Shown here piece after piece: positions 39,042-47,130 of a stretch of DNA of 64,000 bases. The notes under the pieces were generated by a model. It saw only the letters and a program-made list of their open reading frames with translations, ran no database searches and was not told the DNA's origin. The position numbers were made by a program, and so were the translations under genes. Every line of letters starts with the position of its first letter. The first letter of the stretch is position 1. Source of the DNA: Pectobacterium polaris (GTDB lineage: Bacteria > Pseudomonadota > Gammaproteobacteria > Enterobacterales > Enterobacteriaceae); the NCBI RefSeq assembly GCF_002307355.1, contig NZ_CP017481.1, positions 4,154,001 through 4,218,000 of the forward strand, read 5' to 3'.

Positions 39042-39654
39042 TTACATAAAAAGTTGCTTGCAGGTGATACTACGTTGGTTTCAAAAAATAATGAACACAG
39101 ACTTATATGAATATCTATTTTAAAATATGCCGAGAAGGAATAAAGCGCATTCCCGATCATAACAATATATCGTTAACCTGATGGTGTATGCTGATCACAT
39201 TCTTAACATTTCAAATACGCCACACAGTATAAACACTTCACTGGCACAAAATGTATAAAAAACAAGGCAAATCAAATGGCATGCAATTGGCTTTACATCT
39301 TGATTGTCAATAAAAAGTCACTATTGTAATCAGGATGTGATTAGAAATTTTATCATCGTCTGCCACTGTATTATACAAATAATATATTCAGTGAAAAACG
39401 TCCATAGTGAACATCATATGTATTAAACGAAACACATCTATAGCCTTTACCACAAAAAAACATCCAAAATATAGACGCTATTTATATAAGTTAAATGCAT
39501 AAAAAACAGTCACTAAAATGGCTTTATCCGCGAATAATATCAATCCACAATATGCTTTATGTTATACTCCCGCCCATCTGGTTTTGCCTGTCGCGTCAGC
39601 GGTAACGCCCGCAGCAGGCGAAGGAAAACATCTTTTTCTTGTTGAGGAGAAAAC
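39042..39654. other. Long AT-rich intergenic region between uvrY and yecF
   Basis: About 610 bp with no supported gene between two divergently transcribed genes, expected to hold both promoters. For yecF, TGTTATACT (39561-39568 region, an extended -10) lies about 87 bp before its start. No convincing -35 or regulator site was fixed. Its AT-richness is similar to other regulatory gaps of stationary-phase genes. Confidence 0.45.
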
Positions 39655-39879
39655 ATGAGCAACGCAGATTTTTCTACTGCTGCATCCGCTGAAACACTGG
39701 CCCACGAGGTTACCTGCCTGAAGGCTATGGTTACGCTGTTATTAAAAGCAATCGGCCAGGCAGATGCCGGTAAAGTTATCATCAATATGGAAAGATATAT
39801 TGCTCAATTGGAAGATGCCGAGCAAGCCGCTGTTTTTGATAACACGATTAAACAAATCAAAACCAGCTACCGTAAATAG
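39655..39879 (+). CDS. yecF: YecF-like small protein (DUF2594)
   Basis: A 74-residue protein of the DUF2594 family: [20 protein letters not shown], then [20 protein letters not shown]. It is conserved beside uvrY in enterobacteria, and in E. coli lies between uvrY and sdiA. GAGGAGAAAAC precedes the ATG. The function is unknown; a helical coiled coil is likely. Confidence 0.85.
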   Translation: MSNADFSTAASAETLAHEVTCLKAMVTLLLKAIGQADAGKVIINMERYIAQLEDAEQAAVFDNTIKQIKTSYRK

Positions 39880-39888
39880 CACTATTTG

Positions 39889-39926
39889 CTACACCGCCAT
39901 CTTAATAATTTGATCTGGCGGTGTAG
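39889..39926. terminator. Terminator-like hairpin after yecF
   Basis: CTACACCGCCA (39889-39899) pairs perfectly with TGGCGGTGTAG (39916-39926), an 11-bp stem with a 16-base AT-rich loop, 9 bp after the yecF stop. The downstream T-tract is poor, so termination may be weak; it may also serve the convergent gene at 39973-40260. Confidence 0.55.
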
Positions 39927-39972
39927 TAGTATTTAGTATTGCCTTCCTAATTTAAAAAATAGAGACGCCAGT

Positions 39973-40260
39973 CTATTTATTTCCGATACTGATGAGTTTC
40001 AAAAGCAGCGCCTCTTCTTTCTTTTTATAAAGCGTTAATTCCATCACCAGCGCTTTATCCAGGAACTGTTTTCTGGAAAGTGCTTTTCTTTCATCAACCA
40101 GTTCCCTCAGCTCGGTGAAGCATTCATTTATTTTGTACTCTTTTGAACTTTCCGTACAAATTATCTCATGGATTGCCTGGCTCAGTTCAGACAATGAGAT
40201 AACCGATTTTGGATCCTGGTGACTTTTTTCTATGACAGCCAGTAATTTTTCGAATCCCAT
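39973..40260 (-). CDS. Small helical protein of unknown function
   Basis: A 95-residue protein. The start at ATG 40260 is decided by GGAGGTTCAT directly upstream; a reading six codons longer has no site. It is nearly all helical and charged (LAVIEKSHQDPKSVISLSEL; KALSRKQFLDKALVMELTLY). The size and style resemble small anti-adaptor or biofilm-regulator proteins of enterobacteria, but no family was recognised. It is convergent with yecF. Confidence 0.6.
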   Translation of the reverse strand: MGFEKLLAVIEKSHQDPKSVISLSELSQAIHEIICTESSKEYKINECFTELRELVDERKALSRKQFLDKALVMELTLYKKKEEALLLKLISIGNK

Positions 40261-40727
40261 ATGAACCTCCGAAATCAAGCAGAAACTTGCTTATGGCTAA
40301 CCAGGAAACTCCAGCTACCTCTAAACGCCGCCCCAGTGGATATGAACACAACCCTGTGCAAACAACTCGTCACATCATAAACGATCTGTCAACGATTCCA
40401 TCGGTTAAGCATAGCACCTTCTCGCCACTCTTCAGGACGTATGAGGCACATTCTCGCCATCAAAAGTGATAACGTTCAGCGATATCATCAACCATCTTAT
40501 CTATCCACTTAGCGTTAACGCGTTATATGAATAAAAATATGCTAGGAAATGTCACATTTATTAAGCAAGGGAGATCGTGATGAGAGTGAGATGAATAAAG
40601 CAAAAGAGAGTATAAATTAATGCAGAAAATACGATTAACGTTAAAAAAAATATAATTAAAAATAAATTAACCAAAGAAAACAAAATAATAACAAACTGAA
40701 ATAAAAATCGTAAGCCATTGAAATTGT

Positions 40728-40803
40728 TGGTGGGTCGTGCAGGGTTCGAACCTGCGACCAATTGATTAAGAGTCAACTGCTCTACCGACTGAGCTAACGA
40801 CCC
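40728..40803 (-). tRNA. tRNA-Lys(CUU)
   Basis: A 76-nt tRNA with encoded CCA (40728-40730). The acceptor stem is GGGTCGT/ACGACCC and the anticodon loop CTCTTAA gives CUU. It differs from the usual enterobacterial tRNA-Lys(UUU) mainly at the wobble base, so it reads AAG only. It stands alone with its own promoter. Confidence 0.95.
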
Positions 40804-40813
40804 AACGGGGAGG

Positions 40814-40842
40814 ATTATTCTCCTCCCCGGCGCGCCTGTCAA
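40814..40842 (-). promoter_or_regulatory. Strong sigma70 promoter of tRNA-Lys(CUU)
   Basis: On the minus strand a perfect -35 TTGACA (40837-40842), a 17-bp GC-rich spacer and -10 AATAAT (40814-40819). The discriminator CCTCCCC is GC-rich, as expected for a stringently controlled tRNA promoter. The start would be only a few bases before the mature tRNA end. Parts of it also form GGGGAGGA/TCCTCCCC symmetry. Confidence 0.8.
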
Positions 40843-41139
40843 ACACTTCATATTAATTTTTTATGCGTGATAATAGCATTGTTAGCGATTGGTAATTTTG
40901 TTAACCTGCTCAACCTATTTATCTCTGCCTCTCATCGTTTTATATCCTCTTCATTTTAGGGCGAAAAACATACAGCATCACCTTACATCATTATCTGCCC
41001 TCTTTATGCCTGGCTATCTCAGACATCCGCTGTAATAAGTACTGCGGTTGCGCTATCTTATTTGTTTAGATTTTCGCAAACGAGAGCCGCCAAAGAGCTC
41101 AAAAAAACATCACAGACAGAAACAGGAAAGTGTACTTAC

Positions 41140-42552
41140 ATGGTCGAACAATCAAAAGAAGCCGCAGACCTTGCCTCTGAACAGGGAGAGGGACTGCAAC
41201 GGAATCTGACTAATCGTCATATTCAGCTCATCGCCATTGGCGGAGCAATCGGTACTGGGTTATTCATGGGCTCGGGCAAAACAATCAGCATGGCGGGTCC
41301 TTCGATCATCTTCGTTTATATGATCATTGGCTTTATGCTGTTTTTTGTCATGCGCGCAATGGGGGAACTATTACTCTCCAACCTCAACTATAAGTCATTC
41401 AGCGATTTCGCTGCTGATCTCCTTGGGCCATGGGCGGGTTTCTTTACTGGCTGGACTTATTGGTTCTGCTGGGTCGTAACCGGGATCGCCGATGTCGTAG
41501 CCATTAGTGCCTACTCGCAGTTCTGGTTCCCTGATTTATCGCAGTGGGTCTCTTCGCTGCTTTGCGTTCTGCTATTACTGACGCTAAATCTGGCAACCGT
41601 GAAGCTGTTTGGCGAGATGGAGTTCTGGTTCGCGATGATCAAAATTGTCGCTATCGTTGCGTTAATCGTGGTCGGTGTCGCGCTGGTGATGATGCAATTC
41701 TCTTCCCCATCAGGAAACGTCGCCTCTTTTACCAACCTCTGGAATGACGGTGGCATGTTCCCTAAAGGGATAAGCGGTTTCTTCGCCGGATTCCAGATCG
41801 CCGTATTCGCATTTGTCGGTATCGAGCTGGTTGGTACCACTGCCGCTGAAACTAAAAATCCGAAAGTCGTGCTGCCCCGCGCAATTAACGCCATCCCGAT
41901 TCGCATCATCATGTTTTATGTTTTTGCATTAGTCATGATTATGTCCGTCACCCCGTGGGCGGCAATTACGGCGGATCGCAGTCCTTTCGTGGAAATGTTC
42001 GTACTGGTTGGCCTACCTGCAGCCGCCAGTATGATCAACTTTGTTGTCCTGACGTCGGCGGCATCCTCAGCCAATAGCGGCGTATTCTCCACCAGCCGCA
42101 TGCTCTTTGGCCTGGCGAAACAAGGTGATGCGCCGAAAAGTTTCGGTAGGCTCTCTAAACGCGCGGTTCCTTCGACTGGGTTGATGTTTTCCTGCATTTG
42201 TTTGCTTTCGGGCGTGGTGCTGATCTACCTGATTCCGAACGTGATGACGGTCTTTACGCTGGTGACCACTGTCTCCGCGATTTTATTCATGTTCATCTGG
42301 AGCATCATCCTGTGCTCTTACCTGACATACCGTAAAAAGCGCCCTCAGCTACATGCCGAATCATCCTATAAAATGCCGTTGGGTATTTTCATGTGCTGGA
42401 TATGCCTGGCCTTTTTCGCTTTTGTTATTGTACTGTTAACATTACAGCCAGATACACGGCAGGCGCTTATTGTCACGCCGCTGTGGTTTATTGTTCTGGC
42501 TATTGCTTATCAGTTTATTCGTCGGAAGAAGCAGGCTGTTGATGTGAAGTAA
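41140..42552 (+). CDS. cycA: D-serine/D-alanine/glycine:H+ symporter
   Basis: A 470-residue amino-acid permease of the APC superfamily with 12 membrane spans. LTNRHIQLIAIGGAIGTGLF and MGSGKTISMAGPSIIFVYMI, plus VGIELVGTTAAETKNP, match E. coli CycA closely. It imports glycine, D-alanine and D-serine, and is the route of cycloserine entry. ATG 41140 (AGGAAAG upstream) fits the E. coli N-terminus; a longer reading from 41062 adds an unrelated leader. A terminator follows the gene. Confidence 0.95.
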   Translation: MVEQSKEAADLASEQGEGLQRNLTNRHIQLIAIGGAIGTGLFMGSGKTISMAGPSIIFVYMIIGFMLFFVMRAMGELLLSNLNYKSFSDFAADLLGPWAGFFTGWTYWFCWVVTGIADVVAISAYSQFWFPDLSQWVSSLLCVLLLLTLNLATVKLFGEMEFWFAMIKIVAIVALIVVGVALVMMQFSSPSGNVASFTNLWNDGGMFPKGISGFFAGFQIAVFAFVGIELVGTTAAETKNPKVVLPRAINAIPIRIIMFYVFALVMIMSVTPWAAITADRSPFVEMFVLVGLPAAASMINFVVLTSAASSANSGVFSTSRMLFGLAKQGDAPKSFGRLSKRAVPSTGLMFSCICLLSGVVLIYLIPNVMTVFTLVTTVSAILFMFIWSIILCSYLTYRKKRPQLHAESSYKMPLGIFMCWICLAFFAFVIVLLTLQPDTRQALIVTPLWFIVLAIAYQFIRRKKQAVDVK

Positions 42553-42569
42553 AAGGTATAAACGCAAGA

Positions 42570-42606
42570 AAGGCGCGGACAAACGTCGGCGCCTTCAATT
42601 TTTTTC
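42570..42606 (+). terminator. Rho-independent terminator of cycA
   Basis: AAGGCGC (42570-42576) pairs with GCGCCTT (42589-42595), followed by CAATTTTTTT. It lies 18 bp after the cycA stop codon. Confidence 0.8.
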
Positions 42607-42723
42607 AGCAAAATCACGCATAGCACAAGTATTCTCTATTATTGGATATAAACAATTCTCAATTGGATATACGAAAATTAATATGCGAACAATTAATGTC
42701 GTCACCATTGATATATAAGAAAG

Positions 42724-42990
42724 TTATTCCCGCAATGAAACGGTTGTGATTCGATTGATGTTTTTTGCCAATAGTTCGAAAGCTAAGTAATTATGGTCAT
42801 CCTTCCGCTGTGAGGCATCAGCAACCACACCTTCTATTTTTCTGTTTAACTCATTGATTTTACTGTCATCAAGTGTTGAAACAATAGCGGAAATAAGCAT
42901 CTCTAACGATTCAACCTTCGCATTAAGCGCTTTTTCTCCAACTTCTTTTTCTGCCAACTTTATTAAAAGATGAGAGAGGATATTATTCAT
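42724..42990 (-). CDS. iraP: IraP-like anti-adaptor for RpoS stabilisation
   Basis: An 88-residue helical protein. Its opening, MNNILSHLLIKLAEKEVGEK, then VESLEMLISAIVSTL, aligns well with E. coli IraP ([32 protein letters not shown]). IraP binds the RssB adaptor and blocks ClpXP degradation of sigma S, for example in phosphate starvation. The C-terminal half is more diverged. It stands alone, convergent with cycA. The call rests on memory of the E. coli sequence. Confidence 0.8.
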   Translation of the reverse strand: MNNILSHLLIKLAEKEVGEKALNAKVESLEMLISAIVSTLDDSKINELNRKIEGVVADASQRKDDHNYLAFELLAKNINRITTVSLRE

Positions 42991-43338
42991 TTGAACTCCT
43001 TAATCAAAAAAATAACCGTCATACACCCATAAGGCAACACCTGTTCTTGGTGCACAGGATTAGAGAAAACATAACGAAGATTAATGTAACACTGTGAATG
43101 GCCTGACCGCTAGTGTCTATTACCATTTTAAGGAAATCATATTCACACGGCAGCAATAAAATGAAGTTGCAGATAAATAAACCAAATAAATAAAAAAACT
43201 AAAAAACCATTTTATTTTTAAGAGCAAAAATCTCTGTTTTGAGGAAGATCGATAAGGCTATGAATTGTGATGATCTTCACAAAATAAATAAGAAAGAGCA
43301 CCGTTTTGATAGAACATCTGACACAAAGTCTGATTAGT

Positions 43339-43364
43339 AGCCAGCCATCGGGAAATGGCTGGCT
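43339..43364 (-). terminator. Strong hairpin after the short nac gene
   Basis: AGCCAGCCAT (43339-43348) pairs perfectly with ATGGCTGGCT (43355-43364), a 10-bp stem with a 6-base loop, 13 bp after the nac stop. It lacks a clear T-tract on either strand. Its location shows that the transcription unit ends right after the 91-codon frame. Confidence 0.55.
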
Positions 43365-43377
43365 CTATGGCTAACGC

Positions 43378-43653
43378 TTAGGCACTCATTGATTGCCGTG
43401 CGCCACTCACCGCATCCTTTGCCTGTTCGCACTGTGACAATATCGTCTGTGCATGAGAATAAAGAATTTTCCCCGCCTCAGTGGGCGTCACACCACGCCG
43501 ACTCCGTACCAGCAGCTGTTTTTCGAGTTCACTCTCCAGCGTCGCGACCTGCTGGCTCAGCGCCGGTTGTGCAATATGCAACAACTCAGCAGCCTGTGTC
43601 AGGCTACCGATATCAACGATTTTCACAAAATACTTGAGCCGTCTAAGATTCAT
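43378..43653 (-). CDS. nac: Nac-like protein reduced to the N-terminal DNA-binding domain
   Basis: A 91-residue LysR-type N-terminus nearly identical to the start of enterobacterial Nac: MNLRRLKYFVKIVDIGSLTQ, AAELLHIAQPALSQQVATLE, then RRGVTPTEAGKILYSHAQTI. Full Nac has about 305 residues; here the frame stops after the linker helix (GARQSMSA), and no effector-domain remnant was seen before the hairpin at 43339-43364. GGAGG precedes the ATG and a sigma54 promoter lies just upstream. N-terminal fragments of about 100 residues of Klebsiella and E. coli Nac are known to keep regulatory function, so this short form may be active. Confidence 0.88.
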   Translation of the reverse strand: MNLRRLKYFVKIVDIGSLTQAAELLHIAQPALSQQVATLESELEKQLLVRSRRGVTPTEAGKILYSHAQTILSQCEQAKDAVSGARQSMSA

Positions 43654-43685
43654 GTCTGCCTCCTGAGTAGTTACCCTAAAGAGGT

Positions 43686-43701
43686 AGCAAAAAGCGCGCC
43701 A
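43686..43701 (-). promoter_or_regulatory. Sigma54 (-24/-12) promoter of nac
   Basis: On the minus strand TGGCGC-GCTTT-TTGCT, with GG and GC exactly 10 bp apart, fits the sigma54 consensus TGGCAC-N5-TTGCW with one mismatch. It lies 33 bp before the nac start, so the start site is about 20 bp before the ATG. nac is a classical NtrC/sigma54 target. NtrC sites were not located with certainty. Confidence 0.85.
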
Positions 43702-43770
43702 TATTATGTCTCTATGTCTAAGAAAAAGTGATACCTCATTGATAAGACACAGGTAAAATAAGGAAAAGCA

Positions 43771-43887
43771 ATGATTCTGCTAACCAACGCCTCCGATTTT
43801 GTCTGGGAAACTTGTCATCAAGCCAATGCCAACCTGCACCATCTTAAAGCAGTCCCTGCTATTTTAGAGTGCAAGCCTGCCCGTTAA
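43771..43887 (+). CDS. Possible 38-codon peptide or gene remnant
   Basis: An open frame MILLTNASDFVWETCHQANA... of 38 residues with AAGGAAAAGCA before its ATG. It lies between the nac promoter and tRNA-Asn. It has no recognised relative and could be the left-over of a decayed gene (in E. coli cbl lies beside nac). Low confidence that it is a real gene. Confidence 0.25.
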   Translation: MILLTNASDFVWETCHQANANLHHLKAVPAILECKPAR

Positions 43888-43985
43888 TCAGCGCATTTTA
43901 TTGCTTTCCAGTGCTCAACTTGAGCAATAATTTCAATATGTTGGTTATTAGTTCGGCAATCAAACGCACCAAGCGATAACAGCCT

Positions 43986-44014
43986 TTGACAAGCTGAAAC
44001 ACTCCCGCTATTAT
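43986..44014 (+). promoter_or_regulatory. Sigma70 promoter of tRNA-Asn
   Basis: A perfect -35 TTGACA (43986-43991), 17-bp spacer and -10 TATTAT (44009-44014), followed by a GC-containing discriminator CCGTCGC. The tRNA starts 18 bp further. Confidence 0.85.
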
Positions 44015-44032
44015 CCGTCGCACTTAACCGAT

Positions 44033-44108
44033 TCCTCTGTAGTTCAGTCGGTAGAACGGCGGACTGTTAATCCGTATGTCACTGGTTCGAGTCCAGTCAG
44101 AGGAGCCA
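44033..44108 (+). tRNA. tRNA-Asn(GUU)
   Basis: A 76-nt tRNA with encoded CCA... the 3' end reads GCCA. The acceptor stem is TCCTCTG/CAGAGGA, the anticodon loop CTGTTAA gives GUU, and the T-loop is GTTCGAGTC. Proximity to nac matches the asn tRNA cluster of E. coli, a common island site; no integrase is seen here. Confidence 0.97.
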
Positions 44109-44116
44109 AATTTAGA

Positions 44117-44157
44117 AAATCCCGCTTAAGGAAACTTAAGCGGGATTTTTGTTTTTA
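44117..44157 (+). terminator. Rho-independent terminator of tRNA-Asn
   Basis: A 14-bp perfect stem AAATCCCGCTTAAG/CTTAAGCGGGATTT with a GAAA loop (44117-44148), followed by TTTGTTTTT. Very strong terminator, 8 bp after the tRNA. Confidence 0.92.
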
Positions 44158-44513
44158 TCACTTTATTCAATGCCTTCACGTGCAAAAGTCTTTCCGGTAC
44201 ACATTCTGCTTTTCCTTCGCATCGGAAGAATATGGTGGTCAGATTCGGGGTCACGTTGGTTCGATGACGGAGTGACCCCAAAAAATCTCTTAGCGACGGT
44301 CTCGTAACAACTGTCTCGTAAAAACGCAAAAAACCACAGCGCCCAGACCTTCTGATAACCCCTAAAACTGTCCGACTCACACGGGCTGTACCTTTAAGTT
44401 AAACCACAGCTCAATAGACCTTCTGTTGCCGTTGAGGCCGGAGTGAATACCTGATATTCATCCGGCAGTTTTGAATGAAAAGACCTCATCAAACACCAGC
44501 CAAGGTAACAAAA
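44158..44513. other. Intergenic stretch before the exported hydrolase
   Basis: No gene is supported here. It holds the inverted repeat GGGGTCAC (44247-44254) / GTGACCCC (44272-44279). The minus-strand open frame at 44126-44380 runs through the tRNA terminator and lacks a ribosome site, so it was not accepted. Confidence 0.4.
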
Positions 44514-45701
44514 ATGCGACATCACTCTATAGCCAGCTTTACCAGAGTAACCGTCATTACTGCATTGTTTGGTCTCACCTTCTCTTCCATCGCCGCACCA
44601 CCGAATGCTTCACTACAACATGCTTCACTACAACACCAGCAATTCGACGGCCTGATCAGAGAGCCGCTTTCGTTGCAGGTCACGCTGGATAATGGCAAGC
44701 CCGCCATACTCGATGCATTTGTCACGCGGCCAGTCAGCCAGACAACACTCCCTGTGGTCGTGATCACGAATGGAACCGTAGGTACTGCCGAATTTGATCG
44801 CTGGGAAATGAACCCAAACCGCGCATCGTCGACAGCGCTTGCCTTTGCACGCCACGGTTATGCTGCGGTTACCGTCCTGCGGGAGGGATACGGTTATTCA
44901 AGCGGCGGAGCTGAGTATTTAGGCGGTTCCTGTAAGCAGCCGCTGCATAAGCTGGCAGGTGAAAAAGACACCCGAGATATGCTGGCCGCGCTTGCGGCAA
45001 TAAGACGCCAGCCCTGGGCCTCTCAGGATAAAGCGGTGCTGGCCGGTATGTCCGCAGGCGGCTTTGCCGTGCTGGCAACCAGCGCGGTTAACCCACCCGG
45101 CGTTCAGGCTATCATCAATTTTGACGGAGGCCGGGGTTCCATCGACGGCAAATCACTTTGTGATAGATCCGGTTTGATTAACGCATTCACCACGTATGGC
45201 CTCACGGCACGCATCCCCTCTCTGTGGCTCTATTCCAGCAATGATCAATCGTTCAGCCCGGAAATGGGCAGAGCCTTTTCTGAGGCCTATCGCAGCGGAG
45301 GAGGTAAAGCGGAATTTATTGAAATGCCTGCGTTTGGCAAGAATGGACACGTCTTTATGGATACCGCTCCAGAAAGTTTCTGGTGGAAAACCGTGGCTGG
45401 CTTCCTTGCACAGCAACACTTGCCATACGAGGAAGTCGTCACCTTACCAGTAATGCATCTTGCCTCCCCCGCAAACCTTAATAACAGCGCAGGCAAAAAG
45501 GCGTTCAAAAAATACGAAGCGGCGCGGCTTTATGAAAAAGCGTTTGCGACAGGCAAGGACGGAGCATGGGGAACGGCATACTGGGCGCGAACTGGTCGTG
45601 AGGCCGCTGCGGCAGCCGTCAAAAGCTGTGAAACATTCCAGCGCAAAGGGGCAGCCAGTTGCACGGTCTATGCCATCAATGATGAGGTTGTCGCAAAGTA
45701 G
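44514..45701 (+). CDS. Exported alpha/beta hydrolase (dienelactone hydrolase-like)
   Basis: A 395-residue protein. ATG 44514 has AAGGTAAC upstream; an ATG 13 codons earlier lacks a site. A signal peptide (VTVITALFGLTFSSIAA) suggests periplasmic or secreted location. The fold's nucleophile motif is GMSAGG (Ser), with a likely acid in SSNDQSFSP and the His in GKNGHVFMD. A conserved YGYSSGGAEYLGGSC loop lies near the active site. The substrate is unknown. A GC-rich hairpin follows the gene. Confidence 0.75.
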   Translation: MRHHSIASFTRVTVITALFGLTFSSIAAPPNASLQHASLQHQQFDGLIREPLSLQVTLDNGKPAILDAFVTRPVSQTTLPVVVITNGTVGTAEFDRWEMNPNRASSTALAFARHGYAAVTVLREGYGYSSGGAEYLGGSCKQPLHKLAGEKDTRDMLAALAAIRRQPWASQDKAVLAGMSAGGFAVLATSAVNPPGVQAIINFDGGRGSIDGKSLCDRSGLINAFTTYGLTARIPSLWLYSSNDQSFSPEMGRAFSEAYRSGGGKAEFIEMPAFGKNGHVFMDTAPESFWWKTVAGFLAQQHLPYEEVVTLPVMHLASPANLNNSAGKKAFKKYEAARLYEKAFATGKDGAWGTAYWARTGREAAAAAVKSCETFQRKGAASCTVYAINDEVVAK

Positions 45702-45717
45702 ATCTGTCATGGCATCG

Positions 45718-45737
45718 GGAACCCCTTCGGGGGTTCC
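45718..45737. terminator. Terminator hairpin between the hydrolase and MFS genes
   Basis: GGAACCCC (45718-45725), loop TTCG, GGGGTTCC (45730-45737): a perfect 8-bp stem with a very stable tetraloop. It lies between the convergent genes ending at 45701 and 45772 and probably serves both. Confidence 0.75.
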
Positions 45738-45771
45738 GCATCGAGTTAATTAAGCAGGTTTTTTTACAGCA

Positions 45772-47019
45772 TTACGCCTTTGAGCGCCCATTTGCTCTCG
45801 TCTGTGAGCCGCTGAGAAACAATATCAGCGCTATCAGACAGGCTGTCGCCTGTATACCGCCCAGCGTTGTGACCGCGGGAAACGTCAGTACCGAGCCCAG
45901 CCAGGTTGTTATCGCCGCCATTCCCATCGTCAAAAAGCCAAGCAGCGCGGATGCCAAGCCTGCTTCTTTCCCGAAAGGTCCCATCGTAATGGCTGTTCCC
46001 AGTGGATTGGCTAAGCCCATTCCCCAGAGAAATACGATCATCGACAAGGTATACCCACTCAGACTTGGCGCTTCTGGCCCAAGCAGGAGCAAGCACCCAC
46101 CGGCTAACGCGGTAGCGAGCCCCACCGACGCAATCCTTCTCGGGCCATAACGGCGAGCCAGTCGCGGCGCGGCCATTCCAGCACCAAAGACCACGAACAC
46201 GGTGGAGGCAAAATAGAACCCAGCTTGTAGTGAAGATAGACCGATCCCACTCATCAGAATCGCAGGTGCAGCCCCGAAAGAGGCAAACAAGCCGCTCATC
46301 AACAGACTCATCGACAGTGCCGGAAGGATAAATTTCCCATCCACAACCAGCTTGCCGTACGCCACGATGACGCTCGAAAGGGAGTTCGGTGCGCGACGCT
46401 CAGCGGGATGCGTTTCCCCCAGCCCATTAGCATAGAAGACGGCGATGACAAAAGCGGCCAGCCCCACCAATATAAAGATCGCTCGCCACCCCAATGTGAT
46501 CGTCAATACGCTCCCCACCAGCGGTGAAAATCCGGGGGCCGCCGCTGTTGCGATCATCGTCAGCGATAGCGCTCGCGCCAGCGTTTCACCGTCAAACAGA
46601 TCGCGTGCAATTGCGCGTGCTAACACTGCCGCCGCGCAGATGCCCAGCGCCTGAATCACTCTTCCAACGATCAGCGTTTCAAACGAACCGGCTAAACCAC
46701 CGACTACCGTACCCACGATGAATAGCGAGAGGCCGCCCAATACCAGTTTCTTGCGTCCGTAGCGGTCCGACAACGGCCCGACGACCAGTTGAGCTAGCGA
46801 GAAAGTGATAAAAAAGCAGGAGAGTGTTAACCCCAGTTCACGCGCCGACGCCCCAAGCTGCTCCCCAATATCGGGAAATGCCGGAAGAATGATATTGGTA
46901 GACAGTATGCTAATAGCCGAAAGGCCAGCCAATAACGCGACTATTTTTCCGGTCAGTCGCGGGCCTTCGGAGGAATGGGGTTTTGCCATCATTCCAGCGG
47001 ATGTACTTTCAGTACTCAT
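45772..47019 (-). CDS. Bcr/CflA-family MFS drug efflux transporter
   Basis: A 415-residue major facilitator with 12 predicted spans. The loop 2-3 motif is LVVGPLSDRYGRKKLVLGG and the Bcr/CflA subfamily pattern includes LGICAAAVLARAIARDLF. ATG 47019 follows GAGGTTACC; the ORF extends 33 codons further but without a site. It lies downstream of the RND adaptor and pump on the same strand, with 111 bp between, so it is probably part of the same TetR-controlled efflux unit. Substrates are unknown. Confidence 0.85.
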   Translation of the reverse strand: MSTESTSAGMMAKPHSSEGPRLTGKIVALLAGLSAISILSTNIILPAFPDIGEQLGASARELGLTLSCFFITFSLAQLVVGPLSDRYGRKKLVLGGLSLFIVGTVVGGLAGSFETLIVGRVIQALGICAAAVLARAIARDLFDGETLARALSLTMIATAAAPGFSPLVGSVLTITLGWRAIFILVGLAAFVIAVFYANGLGETHPAERRAPNSLSSVIVAYGKLVVDGKFILPALSMSLLMSGLFASFGAAPAILMSGIGLSSLQAGFYFASTVFVVFGAGMAAPRLARRYGPRRIASVGLATALAGGCLLLLGPEAPSLSGYTLSMIVFLWGMGLANPLGTAITMGPFGKEAGLASALLGFLTMGMAAITTWLGSVLTFPAVTTLGGIQATACLIALILFLSGSQTRANGRSKA

Positions 47020-47130
47020 GGTAACCTCAACGGCGGTGACTGGCGTGGGAATACGTTCCACGCCAGCAGGCGGGATGGCTCTCGCCACACGGTGTACTGT
47101 GTCGCGAGGGCTTGTCATACGGATTGCGGC

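Noticed and set aside
40287..40469. Plus-strand 60-codon open frame opposite the upstream region of the small helical protein
   Set aside because: No ribosome site or recognisable sequence; it contains the promoter area of the minus-strand gene.
44247..44279. GGGGTCAC/GTGACCCC hairpin considered as terminator
   Set aside because: The T-tract is on the wrong side for both strands; no gene ends at it. Left as an unexplained repeat.
44126..44380. Minus-strand 84-codon open frame
   Set aside because: It overlaps the tRNA-Asn terminator, lacks a ribosome site and looks like low-quality composition.
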